A program made the position numbers and the translations under genes. From assembly GCF_003515775.1 (NCBI RefSeq), contig NZ_QWEI01000011.1, positions 45,749-98,158 on the forward strand: DNA of 52,410 nt, in the 5' to 3' direction. The notes under the pieces were generated by a model that was given only the letters and a program-made list of their open reading frames with translations, made no database searches and had not been told where the DNA came from. Shown piece after piece: positions 1-8,115 of this stretch. This DNA comes from Ureibacillus yapensis (lineage in GTDB: Bacteria; Bacillota; Bacilli; Bacillales_A; Planococcaceae). The first letter of the stretch is position 1. Each line of letters begins with the position of its first letter.

Positions 1-616
1 CACTAGGGTCGCTTCACTTTCTTCTTGTTCGTTTACTGCAACAGCTGCTGGCTTTTGAACTTGTACACTTTCAATGGGAGCTAAATCTTCCCTATTTTCC
101 ATGTTTGAAAAAGCTTCCGTTTCTTCCATTTGTTGATCATGAAATGTTTGGTTATGCTTTTCTTCAGGCGGAAGTTCAATCGATTGAGTGCTTTCTTCTT
201 GCTCCAACTTTTCGTCAACATAAGCTAAATCCGTTAATTCCCCACGTTCATCCTTTTGTTCTACCAGGGCCGCTTCAATTTCTTGTTCGTTTACTGCAGC
301 AGCGTCTGGCTTTTGAACTTGTACACTTTCAATGGGAGCTAAATCTTCCTTATTTTCCATGTTTGAAAAAGCTTCCGTTTCTTCCATTTGTTGATCATGA
401 AATGTTTGGTTATGCTTTTCTTCAGGCGGAAGTTCAATCGATTGAGTGCTTTCTTCTTGCTCCAACTTTTCGTCAACATAAGCTAAATCCGTTAATTCCC
501 CACGTTCATCCTTTTGTTCTACCAGGGCCGCTTCAATTTCTTGTTCGTTTACTGCAGCAGCGTCTGGCTTTTGAACTTGTACACTTTCAATGGGAGCTAA
601 ATCTTCCTTAATTTCT
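1..616 (-). repeat. In-frame tandem repeat, 258-bp (86-codon) unit, inside sftA
   Basis: Bases 101-358 and 359-616 are two copies of one 258-bp unit. They match base for base over roughly 250 bp and differ only near the right end of each unit. Bases 1-100 match the last 100 bp of the unit with one extra codon and several substitutions, so a third, older copy runs off the left edge. Bases about 617-720 are a much more degenerate copy (residues like NIEIKEDLAP against NMENKEDLAP). The period is a multiple of three, so the reading frame is kept. The two central copies look recent or homogenised. Confidence 0.93.
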
Positions 617-1683
617 ATGTTATCAAACTTCTCTTTTTCTTCCTCTTGTAAATCTTGAAGCGCTTCATCTTGCTGCTTTTCAAGCGGAAGTTCAACTGGT
701 TGCGAGATTTCTTCCATATTGGAAGTCTTTCTGATAGTTGATGCTTCATCTGCAATTGAATTTTCTTGAGATGCTTCTGCAGAAATCGGTAATTCTTCCA
801 TACTTTCATAAGGCGTTTGTTCTGGTTCAGTTTGTTTCTGCTCCGTTTCTTCCTCTATTTCAAGAAAACTCGGATTTGACGGTGCAGCAGACTGACTTGT
901 ATCACTAATCATAACGTCCGGTCTTTTTTTGGGTTCTACGGTGCTTGCAATTTCTTCTTTTACCCTCAAGACCTCTGTGTACACACTCTCTACTTTTTCT
1001 TTCTTTAGTTGGGAAGCTGCTTGTTGATGAATTAAGCTCTCTTCGATCTCTTCGTTGCTGTTCTCATGAAGCCTCTCATTCTGCTTTTTTGATAATAACT
1101 GGTCGATATTACTCGGTTTTTTGAATCCGTAAACTGGAGAAGGGACTTGTGTTGGAACGAATTTCCTTTTCGGAGTGAGTAAATCGTCTTCTTCTTTCAT
1201 CTTTGGAGAAGGGGTATTGATCGAACTTTTTAAGTCTTGTTTTACTGGTTTCTGGGTATTTATCCCATTGGCTCTTCGTAGTTTCGCAGATTCTTGGCGA
1301 TTGGCAAAGGTAGTTCTGTTTCCCTTGATTCGTTGCCGTTTTTCCAATAGCTCGTGTATCCCGGATACTTCTACATCATAAACTTTCGAAATGGCATTCT
1401 GTTGATAAAAATGCCCGGAATCCTTTTTTTTCTGTTCGAAATCTTCGGATACTGACTGTTGCGCTCTATAATCCGAACGCTTCTTAGTTACTCTTGTCAA
1501 TTCCATCTCTTCGTCGGCGATTAAAGGAAATTTAAAACTTTTTTTATGGGACTCTGAAGTATTTTCCCCTTCAACTTCCCTTTTGGCTGAGAATTCTTCT
1601 TCGTATTCGATTTCTTCGTAATATTCATTTTCATCTATTTCATCATGGAAAAGTTTATTAAACTGTTTTTTAAACCAATTCAT
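1..1683 (-). CDS. sftA: DNA translocase SftA (FtsK/SpoIIIE family), N-terminal part, cut by the window edge
   Basis: The frame is open for 561 codons from ATG at 1681-1683 to the window edge, so only the N-terminal region is visible and the FtsK motor lies outside. The start reads MNWFKKQFNKLF, a short basic amphipathic head. After it comes a long, acidic, Glu/Gln/Ser-rich low-complexity linker with no recognisable domain. The linker ends in an 86-residue tandem repeat (bases 1-616). SftA in Bacillus is a soluble septal translocase that clears DNA from the closing septum; its N-terminus is known to vary while the C-terminal ATPase is conserved. The assignment rests on the linker type and the position next to ytpR/ytpQ, as in B. 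subtilis, because the motor cannot be seen. A GAGTGA ribosome site lies a few bases upstream. The main doubt is that an unrelated acidic surface or coiled protein could look alike. Confidence 0.72.
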   Translation of the reverse strand, partial: MNWFKKQFNKLFHDEIDENEYYEEIEYEEEFSAKREVEGENTSESHKKSFKFPLIADEEMELTRVTKKRSDYRAQQSVSEDFEQKKKDSGHFYQQNAISKVYDVEVSGIHELLEKRQRIKGNRTTFANRQESAKLRRANGINTQKPVKQDLKSSINTPSPKMKEEDDLLTPKRKFVPTQVPSPVYGFKKPSNIDQLLSKKQNERLHENSNEEIEESLIHQQAASQLKKEKVESVYTEVLRVKEEIASTVEPKKRPDVMISDTSQSAAPSNPSFLEIEEETEQKQTEPEQTPYESMEELPISAEASQENSIADEASTIRKTSNMEEISQPVELPLEKQQDEALQDLQEEEKEKFDNIEIKEDLAPIESVQVQKPDAAAVNEQEIEAALVEQKDERGELTDLAYVDEKLEQEESTQSIELPPEEKHNQTFHDQQMEETEAFSNMENKEDLAPIESVQVQKPDAAAVNEQEIEAALVEQKDERGELTDLAYVDEKLEQEESTQSIELPPEEKHNQTFHDQQMEETEAFSNMENREDLAPIESVQVQKPAAVAVNEQEESEATLV

Positions 1684-2041
1684 CGTTAATCACTCTTTTC
1701 TATCAACATTGCAATTTTATTATAAAGTAATTATATGTTTATAGGCATCAATATTGAACCATTGATTATCATTTAATAGAGAAATCAATAGCTTGGCAGC
1801 TTGGTTTACTATAAAACCTATTCACTTTGGCATATTTCCGGGTTGAGCTGGCAACCTAGTCGTGATTGCCGCGGTTCTTTCGCCTAATATTTCCACTGCT
1901 TGAAGTTAAATAGTATAAACTTACCTTACTTAGCAAAATGATACCATAATTACATTTCAATAAGATAACAATGTTAAAACATTTGCATGAAGAAAAGCTA
2001 TAGAAACGCCTTATTCAAAAGCTTTTGGAAATTATCGGCAA
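1684..2041 (-). other. Intergenic leader of sftA, function not recognised
   Basis: About 360 bases lie between the ytpR terminator and the sftA start. The stretch around 1830-1890 is clearly more GC-rich than its surroundings. On the minus strand it contains short hairpins: GGCAA pairing with TTGCC across an 11-base loop, and further on GGTTT pairing with AAACC. This could be a structured 5' leader, but it matches no riboswitch consensus I can recall. No open frame of note is seen, and no clean promoter could be assigned. Confidence 0.35.
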
Positions 2042-2042
2042 T

Positions 2043-2077
2043 AAAAAAAGCTAACTTGAACGTTGCTTCAAGTTAGC
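2043..2077 (-). terminator. Intrinsic terminator after ytpR
   Basis: A perfect 11-bp stem (GCTAACTTGAA at 2050-2060 with its complement at 2067-2077) and a 6-base loop are followed on the minus strand by seven T residues (2049-2043). It lies 15 bases after the ytpR stop and separates ytpR from sftA. Confidence 0.92.
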
Positions 2078-2091
2078 CTTCAATCGATGTA

Positions 2092-2709
2092 CTATAGATT
2101 TGACGGGATTTCGAAAGGTGAACCTACTTCGTGGTCGCCATCCAGCACTAAAATCCCTTTTGCCGAAGGGGCGTTTGGAATTGCCAATTCGCGGGCAGAG
2201 CAAAGCATACCGCTTGAAGCTACCCCACGCAATTCCGAATCTTTAATAACCAACCCGGATGGCATAACCGCGCCGATTTTTGCAACAACCACTTTCTGAC
2301 CAGCTTCCACGTTAGGAGCGCCACAAACAATTTGCAATACTTCTTCGCCAACATTTACTTTACAAATGCTTAATTTATCCGCATTTGGATGTTTTTCTTT
2401 TTCTTCTACATAACCAACGACAAATTTAGGCGAGAAATCGACATCTAAAGAAATTTCTGCGTTATTTGCTTTTAAAGCTGCTTCTATTTTTTCTACAAGT
2501 TCAGGAGTCACTTCTACATTTCCCTGTACATCCAATTCAAGATACTTGCTTGCATTGAAAAGGTTGAAAGCTTTGACTTCACCTGTTGCCTGTTCTTTTA
2601 AAATGGCAATATCCCCGCTTTTTTCTACCTCTGTGTTGACAATCGGCTCCATAGCCAGCTGGACCAACAGGACGTCTCCCACAAACTCTTTGTTATAAGC
2701 TACTAACAT
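2092..2709 (-). CDS. ytpR: YtpR, tRNA-binding-domain protein
   Basis: The product has 205 residues. The N-terminal half (about 1-90, starting MLVAYNKEFVGD) resembles the DUF4479-type domain. The C-terminal half (about 100-200) is an OB-fold tRNA-binding domain of the type found at the N-terminus of bacterial PheT, with the motif KLSICKVNVGEEVLQIVCGA and a conserved GMLCSARELAI near the end. The family is thought to bind tRNA or structured RNA; no catalytic function is established. The ATG at 2707-2709 overlaps the last base of the ytpQ stop (TAATG), so the two are translationally coupled. A strong terminator follows the TAG stop. Confidence 0.9.
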   Translation of the reverse strand: MLVAYNKEFVGDVLLVQLAMEPIVNTEVEKSGDIAILKEQATGEVKAFNLFNASKYLELDVQGNVEVTPELVEKIEAALKANNAEISLDVDFSPKFVVGYVEEKEKHPNADKLSICKVNVGEEVLQIVCGAPNVEAGQKVVVAKIGAVMPSGLVIKDSELRGVASSGMLCSARELAIPNAPSAKGILVLDGDHEVGSPFEIPSNL

Positions 2710-3521
2710 TATTCATCTTGCTCCTTTTTCACTCTATTTTTAGCCAATATAAAGATTGGTTCCAATTCGCCTTTTTCATAAACAAATGATAAGGAAGTAA
2801 TCGGTACTGCACCCACCGAGAAGAAATGCATCGTCATTTGGGCCAATACGTCATACCCTGTTTCATTGCGTATGTCCCCAATAATCAATACATCTTGGTG
2901 CGGAACGGATAACGTCATGTCTCCTTCGACTTTCGCTTCCATTTCTTTCAAGAAAGAATCATTTAAAATACGGCTTGCATCATAACCATCATTCGCATTC
3001 ACGAAATAAAAGATATTCCCTGCAACTTCATCTTTCTTCACATTAGTTGATAATTTTTTTACCGAAAAACGGGCCGCTTCCCGGATTTGATTTGCCGATA
3101 CATGAAGTTTCTCCAACATCGATTCATCGATCAATCGATAGGTTGTCCCTAAATCCAGCGCATAATAAATGCGGGTTTCGGCTGTATGATCTGTGGTAAT
3201 AAAGGCAAACCCTTCATTTGACTGCAATGGGAAGGAAGTCGAGCGAATGACCGGATAAACCAATGATAAATCATGAAACCCTTCATTTTGCTCTTTTTCC
3301 ATTGCATTGAATGTTTGTTCAATTGTGTACACCACTTCGTCAATTGCTTTGCCCTGAATTGTTTGGTATTTTGCAAGGATTTCCCGCAGGGAGATATCCA
3401 TCCCCTTATTCAATGTTTTATGATTAAGGCGCAGTGTGTCTTTTTCTTTATCGAAAATAAACTCATACTGATCCATGCCCAATCGCTGCTTAAGCTGCTG
3501 CACCAGTTCATTTGATTTCAT
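2709..3521 (-). CDS. ytpQ: YtpQ, DUF1444 family protein
   Basis: The product has 270 residues from the ATG at 3519-3521, preceded by AAAGGATGTGAG. The frame is open a further 21 codons upstream, but that extension (MSRLFLHTSTV) has no ribosome site and is Cys-rich and unlike the family start, so the internal start MKSNELVQQLKQRL was chosen. The sequence is a soluble alpha/beta protein with no signal peptide or membrane segment. Motifs such as LVYPVIRSTSFP and the C-terminal EPIFILAKNRVKKE are consistent with DUF1444/YtpQ, whose biochemical role is unknown. It is the first gene of a two-gene unit with ytpR. Confidence 0.88.
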   Translation of the reverse strand: MKSNELVQQLKQRLGMDQYEFIFDKEKDTLRLNHKTLNKGMDISLREILAKYQTIQGKAIDEVVYTIEQTFNAMEKEQNEGFHDLSLVYPVIRSTSFPLQSNEGFAFITTDHTAETRIYYALDLGTTYRLIDESMLEKLHVSANQIREAARFSVKKLSTNVKKDEVAGNIFYFVNANDGYDASRILNDSFLKEMEAKVEGDMTLSVPHQDVLIIGDIRNETGYDVLAQMTMHFFSVGAVPITSLSFVYEKGELEPIFILAKNRVKKEQDE

Positions 3522-3658
3522 CTTCTCACATCCTTTGTTAGAACATAGCAGAACTGTCGATGTATGCAAAAATAAACGGCTCACACAAAGTGAACCGTAA
3601 AAATAATCTATCTTATTGTAGCAAAAGTATCTATTTTTAGTCGATTACTTTGTTCCGT

Positions 3659-4186
3659 TTAGTTGTTTTCTTTCACAATGTCTACGGAACGAACAATCGT
3701 CATCATGTCTACAAGCTTCTCGTCGATATTTTGATCTTCCGAGATGGTAGACATTTTAACCCCGCCGCTACTTACAATTAGCTCAAATTGTTCCTCATCA
3801 TATTCCGTCACTGCCGTAAACCCAAAGGCGCCATCAAATTCCACTGTTTGTTCTTTGATGATCTTGCTGGATGGGTTATTTTTCAGCAATTTATAATGCA
3901 AGTTACTATCTTCCATTTCATAGTAATTTACGAAAAGAAGATAACTTTCATTTCCCTTTTTTAAAATCAAATTATTTAAATCTTCCGTTTCTTCTACTGC
4001 GAAACCGGAAGGAACATATAATTTAATTTTGCCAATTGTTTGATTGGGATGTTGAGGAGTTTCTTCAAAAACAGTTTGAGCACTTGCCACACCCGTATCA
4101 ATTTGCTCTTCAACAGTCTTTCCACAGCCTGCTAAAGCGAATAGCAATACGCAGCAAGCAGAGGCTTGAAACCATTTACGTTTCAT
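3659..4186 (-). CDS. Small secreted lipoprotein of unknown function
   Basis: The 175-residue product has a clear lipoprotein signal: MKRK, a hydrophobic stretch (residues 10-19) and the lipobox LAGC with the modified cysteine at position 21. The mature part is acidic with alternating beta-type segments (IGKIKLYVPSGFAVEE, ESYLLFVNYYEM) and no cysteine after C21. It resembles the small DUF-type lipoproteins of Bacillales but I cannot name a family. GAGG lies about 7 bases before the ATG. It stands alone between ytpQ and the DUF84 gene, with about 80-140-base gaps on both sides. B. subtilis has a thioredoxin-like gene (ytpP) near this point; this product has no CxxC and is not that protein. Confidence 0.75.
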   Translation of the reverse strand: MKRKWFQASACCVLLFALAGCGKTVEEQIDTGVASAQTVFEETPQHPNQTIGKIKLYVPSGFAVEETEDLNNLILKKGNESYLLFVNYYEMEDSNLHYKLLKNNPSSKIIKEQTVEFDGAFGFTAVTEYDEEQFELIVSSGGVKMSTISEDQNIDEKLVDMMTIVRSVDIVKENN

Positions 4187-4265
4187 ATGTATTCCTCACT
4201 TTCTACTCAGCTACTTATTTTAAATGATAAATAGGTAGTATGGCAAGTTACTTAGGACAATACCA

Positions 4266-4781
4266 CTATTTGGTTAAGAAAAGGTACTGGCCAATGAGCA
4301 ATTTGACAATGTGTTCAAACATTTCGGTGCGATCGATTAAACCTGCCGTAAACACTCCTACAGCGCCGGCATTAGACCGTGTATCGTGCTGTTTTGTATA
4401 GTCATCCATGACGGGACCTAACTCTTTCCCTTCCCGCAATTTCTCAGCAATCTCTTCGGGCAATAAAAACTGGGCACCTGCTGCGGTCAGGACTGTTCCA
4501 TCTTTCAAAGCAATGGCTCCCCAATTACAGCAATACATAGAATCTCCAACTTCCTGAACACCGCCTTCAAGGCCAAAACTCAGATCCGCTCCTGACATCT
4601 GCAGCGTATTGACCGCCCGATTAATTGCTCCCTGTCTTGTTTCCTCATGTGAAAAAGGTTGTTCTGATACATTTGATCTAGCGTCAAATTGCTCAAATGA
4701 TGCATCCTCAAAATAACGATTCACCACATTTTGAATGGCTGCAGTTTTTGCTTTGTTTTTTGTTCCAATTGCTACGATCAT
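4266..4781 (-). CDS. DUF84 family NTPase (inosine/xanthosine triphosphatase type)
   Basis: The 171-residue product begins MIVAIGTKNKAKTAAI, the nucleotide-binding start typical of DUF84/YjjX. It also has the family motifs EETRQGAINRA, DLSFGLEGGV and DTRSNAGAVG. YjjX-type enzymes hydrolyse non-canonical purine triphosphates such as ITP and XTP, cleaning the nucleotide pool. Start choice: the frame opens at a TTG (4802) and has ATGs at 4790 and 4781; GGGAG lies directly against the first ATG but 9 bases before the third, which also gives the usual family N-terminus, so 4781 is used. It is monocistronic as far as can be seen. Confidence 0.85.
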   Translation of the reverse strand: MIVAIGTKNKAKTAAIQNVVNRYFEDASFEQFDARSNVSEQPFSHEETRQGAINRAVNTLQMSGADLSFGLEGGVQEVGDSMYCCNWGAIALKDGTVLTAAGAQFLLPEEIAEKLREGKELGPVMDDYTKQHDTRSNAGAVGVFTAGLIDRTEMFEHIVKLLIGQYLFLTK

Positions 4782-4931
4782 TTCATTCATCTCCCGGGAC
4801 AATTTATATGAAGTTGTGGCGAAATAAGCATATTTTCTTAAAAGCTAATACTTCGCCTTGAATTTTTAGTAAAATCGAAATAGTAAGTAAGAAAGAATAT
4901 AATTAGCTTACCTAAGAAGAGAGTTGTACAT

Positions 4932-5156
4932 ATGATTCAATCAATCCTTTCCAATTTGGCAATAATCCTATTGTTGCATTTAATAATGAGCCAGATTATG
5001 GATAGCCGCAATAAAATAAGTACCTTCACTTTCCATGCACTTACCATAATCCAATTAGAAGGTGCCTCCACCTTGCTTCATACCGTGAACAAAGCCGATA
5101 TCAACCTGTATAAAGCCAAAACGAACGGGCGTAATCGCTTTGTTGGTTCCTATTAA
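4932..5156 (+). pseudogene. Remnant of a membrane-bound diguanylate cyclase (internal in-frame deletion)
   Basis: A 74-codon frame keeps both ends of a much longer gene. Residues 1-36 (MIQSILSNLAIILLLHLIM...) look like the first membrane helix of a 5TM-type sensor. Residues about 45-70 (ASTLLHTVNKADINLYKAK then NGRNRFV) are the C-terminal helix of a GGDEF domain, which normally ends AD-x-ALY-x-AK-x-x-GRN. Everything between, including the GGDEF active site, is gone. Control signals survive: TATAAT at 4898-4903, an AAGAAGAGAG ribosome site 8 bases before the ATG, and a terminator downstream. The joined frame cannot encode an active cyclase. It might still be translated as a small membrane peptide; I consider decay more likely. 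Confidence 0.72.
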
Positions 5157-5188
5157 ATGACGGAAGTCCCCAGCTATTCTACTTATCT

Positions 5189-5216
5189 AAAAAAGATGCC
5201 AAATGGCATCTTTTTT
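5189..5216. terminator. Bidirectional terminator between the cyclase remnant and ytoP
   Basis: GATGCC-AAAT-GGCATC (5195-5210) is flanked by six A residues on the left and six T residues on the right, so it works in both directions. It serves the plus-strand remnant and ytoP, whose stop is at 5227. Confidence 0.92.
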
Positions 5217-5226
5217 AAATTTCCGT

Positions 5227-6303
5227 TTATCCGTTGTCAATTATAGAATCGACTGTACTTCGATCCATCGTTCTTACCAGTTTTACAAGAAGTTCTTTGG
5301 CGGCCATATAATCATCAACATGAATAATAGAAGCTGAAGTATGGATATAGCGCGAACAAATGCCAATGACCGTACTTGGAATCCCTTCATTTGCAATGTG
5401 CACTTTTCCGGCATCCGTTCCCCCATTCGAAACAAAATATTGATACGGTATGTTGTTCGTCTCTGCTGTATCGAGTATGAAATCACGAAGTCCATGATGC
5501 GTGACCATGGTTGGGTCATAAATTCGTAAAAGCGTTCCTTTTCCCAATTGGCCGAATTGAGTTTTATCGCCTGTTGTGTCATTGGCTGCCGAAGCATCCA
5601 GTGCAAAGAAAATATCCGGTTTAATCATATTGGCTGAAACCTGGGCTCCTCTTAAACCGACTTCTTCCATTACATTTGCACCCGAATATAAATGATTCAC
5701 TACCTTCTCATCTTTTAACTCTTTTAGTAATTCTAAGGCCAATCCGCATCCGTATCGATTATCCCAAGCTTTTGCCATGATTTTCTTGGGGTTTGCCATC
5801 GGTGTGAACGGACAAATGGGAAGAATGGATTGTCCCGGGCGAATACCCATTTCCATCGCATCCTCTTTACTATCCGCCCCTACATCTATCAGCATATCCT
5901 TAATGTCCATAGCGCCCTTTTTATCCGTCCCTTTTAATAGATGCGGAGGGATTGAAGCAATAACGCCTGGTATTTCTTTTTCTTTTGCATAGACTGTCAC
6001 CCGTTGCGCTTGCAAAACTTGATTCGACCAGCCACCAAGCGGCTGGAATTGAATCATGCCGTTGTCCGTAATATTTTTTACCATAAACGACACTTCATCC
6101 ATATGACCGGCAACCAATATTTTTGGAGCATTGTCCTCCTCTGCTTTTCTTACACCGAAAATTCCGCCAAGACGATCCTGGATAATTTCATCGGAATATT
6201 TCTCCAACTCACTGCGCATAAATTTGCGCACGGCATGTTCATTGCCCGGTGCGCCCGGTAATTCAGTCAATGTTTTAAATAATTCCAACGTTTCAGTATT
6301 CAT
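5227..6303 (-). CDS. ytoP: M42 family metallo-aminopeptidase YtoP
   Basis: The 358-residue product is a typical length for the M42 glutamyl-aminopeptidase/endoglucanase-M family of dinuclear metal exopeptidases. Visible metal and catalytic residues in order: His and Asp in [11 protein letters not shown] (about residue 67), the bridging Asp in WDNRYGCG (about 180), the Glu pair in [12 protein letters not shown] (about 212), Asp in FALDAS and His in RYIHTSASI. The enzyme likely removes N-terminal residues from peptides in the cytoplasm. The ATG at 6301-6303 is used because GGGAG sits 8 bases before it; an in-frame GTG three codons upstream touches the ribosome site. It is divergent from ytzB. 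Confidence 0.92.
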   Translation of the reverse strand: MNTETLELFKTLTELPGAPGNEHAVRKFMRSELEKYSDEIIQDRLGGIFGVRKAEEDNAPKILVAGHMDEVSFMVKNITDNGMIQFQPLGGWSNQVLQAQRVTVYAKEKEIPGVIASIPPHLLKGTDKKGAMDIKDMLIDVGADSKEDAMEMGIRPGQSILPICPFTPMANPKKIMAKAWDNRYGCGLALELLKELKDEKVVNHLYSGANVMEEVGLRGAQVSANMIKPDIFFALDASAANDTTGDKTQFGQLGKGTLLRIYDPTMVTHHGLRDFILDTAETNNIPYQYFVSNGGTDAGKVHIANEGIPSTVIGICSRYIHTSASIIHVDDYMAAKELLVKLVRTMDRSTVDSIIDNG

Positions 6304-6551
6304 GTAGAACACTCCCTAATTTAAGATACCTTTTCCATTTTATCATAATGAAATTGGAAAAACGCTCCTGGACATCCAGTTTTCAAAAACGGATAAGTTA
6401 CGAAAAAAGCCTTCATATTTGCTATTTTCTAAGCTTGGTCTATTTCTAGGACAGGTATTCTTATACAGTACAGCAATATTTTGAAAGGGATTGAACAAGA
6501 CTTCTAAAGTAAATAATGATAAAATAAATCTAGTTTAAAGGAGGATGACAA

Positions 6552-6866
6552 ATGAAATTAAGAGATTTTTTAATAGGCGCAGCAACTGGATTAGCCGCTG
6601 CAATCATCATTAAAGAAGCTTCTGAAAAGATTTCGCCCTTTGTACCTGCCAATAGAGTCTTAGACAATGTAAAAGACCAATTCAAGAAAGAGAGCCCAAT
6701 TGATGGTTCCTGGATTTATATGAAAACGGATGACTATCACAACGGCATTATGACCATCCCGGTCTATCGCGGAGGCATTACACGCATGAATAACGGCGAA
6801 ATGGAGACGTTTGATTTTGCAGCGGATGCACGATCGGGTGTAGTAGTTGAATTAGTAAAATCATAA
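6552..6866 (+). CDS. ytzB: YtzB-like small membrane-associated protein (PepSY-like)
   Basis: The 104-residue product has a hydrophobic N-terminus (FLIGAATGLAAAIII, residues 6-20) that is probably a membrane anchor or uncleaved signal. A short domain follows with the pattern SWIYMKTDDYHNGIMTIPVY and GGITR, similar to half of a PepSY-type beta/alpha unit. Length and location (next to ytoP, before ytnP) match B. subtilis YtzB. The function is unknown; PepSY domains are thought to bind or inhibit peptidases. AAAGGAGG lies 7 bases before the ATG, an excellent site. A hairpin terminator at 7012-7049 follows, beyond an inserted structured repeat. Confidence 0.75.
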   Translation: MKLRDFLIGAATGLAAAIIIKEASEKISPFVPANRVLDNVKDQFKKESPIDGSWIYMKTDDYHNGIMTIPVYRGGITRMNNGEMETFDFAADARSGVVVELVKS

Positions 6867-6868
6867 AA

Positions 6869-6996
6869 GAAAAGCGCAAGCACCCTGGTTAGCCCCGACA
6901 AGCGCTGGAAGGCCCGAATCGAAAGCATCTTTCCTGCTTTCGACCGAGGGACTGAAGCGACCTCGAGGGGCTGGGTGCTGGAGCTGGACACTGTCC
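6869..6996 (+). repeat. Structured intergenic repeat, left copy
   Basis: This is a 128-bp GC-rich unit that starts with GAAAAGCGCAAGCACCCTG and ends CTGGACACTGTCC. It can fold: AGCCCC (6891-6896) pairs with GGGGCT (6967-6972), and beyond a 5-base bulge GCACCC (6880-6885) pairs with GGGTGC (6973-6978). Inside is a perfect 9-bp hairpin (TCGAAAGCA with TGCTTTCGA). It begins three bases after the ytzB stop. I recognise this as a family of recurring intergenic repeats of Bacillaceae, but I am not sure of an accepted name. A second copy lies inverted at 7076-7199. Confidence 0.85.
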
Positions 6997-7011
6997 TTCT
7001 TTATAGATGAA

Positions 7012-7049
7012 AAGCTGCTCGATTGTTAAAAATCGAACAGCTTATTTTT
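7012..7049 (+). terminator. Terminator-like hairpin between the two structured repeats
   Basis: AGCTG and CGAT (7013-7023) pair with ATCG and CAGCT (7032-7042) across an 8-base loop, followed by TTATTTTTATT. It is probably the original ytzB terminator, now separated from its gene by the left repeat copy. Confidence 0.75.
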
Positions 7050-7075
7050 ATTGGGACAGAGTGGTAAGCATCTTT

Positions 7076-7199
7076 GGACAGTGTCTAGCTGCGAACGCCA
7101 GCCCCTCGAACGTTTCGACTCTTCCGACGAAGGCAAAAAGCGCCTTCTTGTCAGAGTCTCCAACGTTTTTCGGGGCTAAACGGGCGTTCTCCGCTTTTC
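7076..7199 (-). repeat. Structured intergenic repeat, right copy (inverted)
   Basis: Read on the minus strand, this 124-bp unit has the same plan as the left copy: GAAAAGCGG start, AGCCCC paired with GGGGCT (7172-7177 with 7100-7105) and an outer helix GAACGCC with GGCGTTC (7183-7189 with 7093-7099). The end reads CTAGACACTGTCC. The outer helix has a different sequence from the left copy yet keeps pairing, and the central hairpin (GAAGGC with GCCTTC) also differs, so structure rather than sequence is conserved. It lies immediately after the ytnP stop. Confidence 0.85.
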
Positions 7200-7203
7200 A
7201 TTC

Positions 7204-8067
7204 TTAGAATTGTATACTTGCTTCTTTACCACGCTTTAAAAAGTCTGTTACTTCTTTTCCATCCTCGCTCCACTGAATCATGCGGTAATATGCATCATGG
7301 TAGAAAATGAATTTGTATTGGTTTGCCAAAGCCTCATTCATGATTTTTTCTTTGGCAAAAATACTCGTCATCGGATAATCATCATAAGCCAATACCCATA
7401 ATGGATTCTGATGCGCATGTGTCGGCATAAGATCCGCAATATGGAGAATGGTTTCATCTTGTTGAGTCAGTTTAATAATCGCATGGCCGTCACTGTGGCC
7501 GCCCGTATGAATCATCTCGATTCCTGGCGTTATCGTGATTGACTTTTCGAAAGTGACGACTTGGTTCTGTACCGGCTCCCAGTTTTCTTTCCAATACGTA
7601 TTTTTTGAACGAATATTGGGATTTCGCATTTCATCCCACTCAACTTTGGTTGTATAAATTTTGGCATTCGGGAACGTGGAAACGAGCTGTTCTCCCTCCC
7701 AGCGAGTAAGGCCTCCTGCATGGTCAAAATGAAGGTGGGTCATCAAAATGACATCAATATCGCCACTCGTTAAACCTAGTGACTGCAAACTATCCAGAAT
7801 GGTAGATTCTTCTGTAACCCCATAGTTTCGCAGCTGCTTTTCCGTCAGTTTGTTAAATCCCACGCCACTATCAATTAAATAATTTTTCCCCTCAAATTGA
7901 ATGAGAATCGGTTCACAAGCACATTCAATTTGATTTTTCTCATTTACCGGATATTTCCGTGACCATAAAGGCTTTGGCACAACCCCAAACATCGCGCCGC
8001 CATCCAATGAAGTCACGCCCCCATTCAACCATGTAAATGTCATATTGTGAAATTTGTATTGATCCAT
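7204..8067 (-). CDS. ytnP: YtnP-like metallo-beta-lactamase-fold lactonase (quorum quenching type)
   Basis: The 287-residue product is close to the 281 of B. subtilis YtnP. It has the metallo-beta-lactamase zinc motif [10 protein letters not shown] (about residues 104-113), a later His in [10 protein letters not shown], Asp in LHIADLMPT and His in FYHDAYYR. YtnP degrades N-acyl-homoserine-lactone-like signals, and in B. subtilis it can block Streptomyces signalling; the real substrate here is not visible. The start is the ATG at 8065-8067, 6 bases after GGGGGAG. The open frame extends 15 codons further but only by translating a repeat remnant. It follows trmB with a 48-base gap. Confidence 0.88.
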   Translation of the reverse strand: MDQYKFHNMTFTWLNGGVTSLDGGAMFGVVPKPLWSRKYPVNEKNQIECACEPILIQFEGKNYLIDSGVGFNKLTEKQLRNYGVTEESTILDSLQSLGLTSGDIDVILMTHLHFDHAGGLTRWEGEQLVSTFPNAKIYTTKVEWDEMRNPNIRSKNTYWKENWEPVQNQVVTFEKSITITPGIEMIHTGGHSDGHAIIKLTQQDETILHIADLMPTHAHQNPLWVLAYDDYPMTSIFAKEKIMNEALANQYKFIFYHDAYYRMIQWSEDGKEVTDFLKRGKEASIQF

Positions 8068-8088
8068 CCATTTCTCCCCCTTTTTTAT

Positions 8089-8109
8089 AAAAGCGCAAGC
8101 GCCCTGGTT
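8089..8109 (+). repeat. Remnant of the structured intergenic repeat
   Basis: AAAAGCGCAAGCGCCCTGG matches the left end of the 6869-6996 repeat with one difference, then similarity stops. It sits in the 48 bases between trmB and ytnP. Confidence 0.7.
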
Positions 8110-8115
8110 CAATCG

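Noticed and set aside
105..611. 168-codon plus-strand open frame containing two copies of an 86-residue unit
   Set aside because: It is the antisense shadow of the sftA tandem repeat; the composition (Pro, Phe, Leu from complemented Glu/Gln codons) and lack of ribosome site argue against a gene.
3522..3584. Extension of ytpQ by 21 codons
   Set aside because: No ribosome site, Cys/Thr-rich sequence unlike the family; the ATG at 3521 has AAAGGA.
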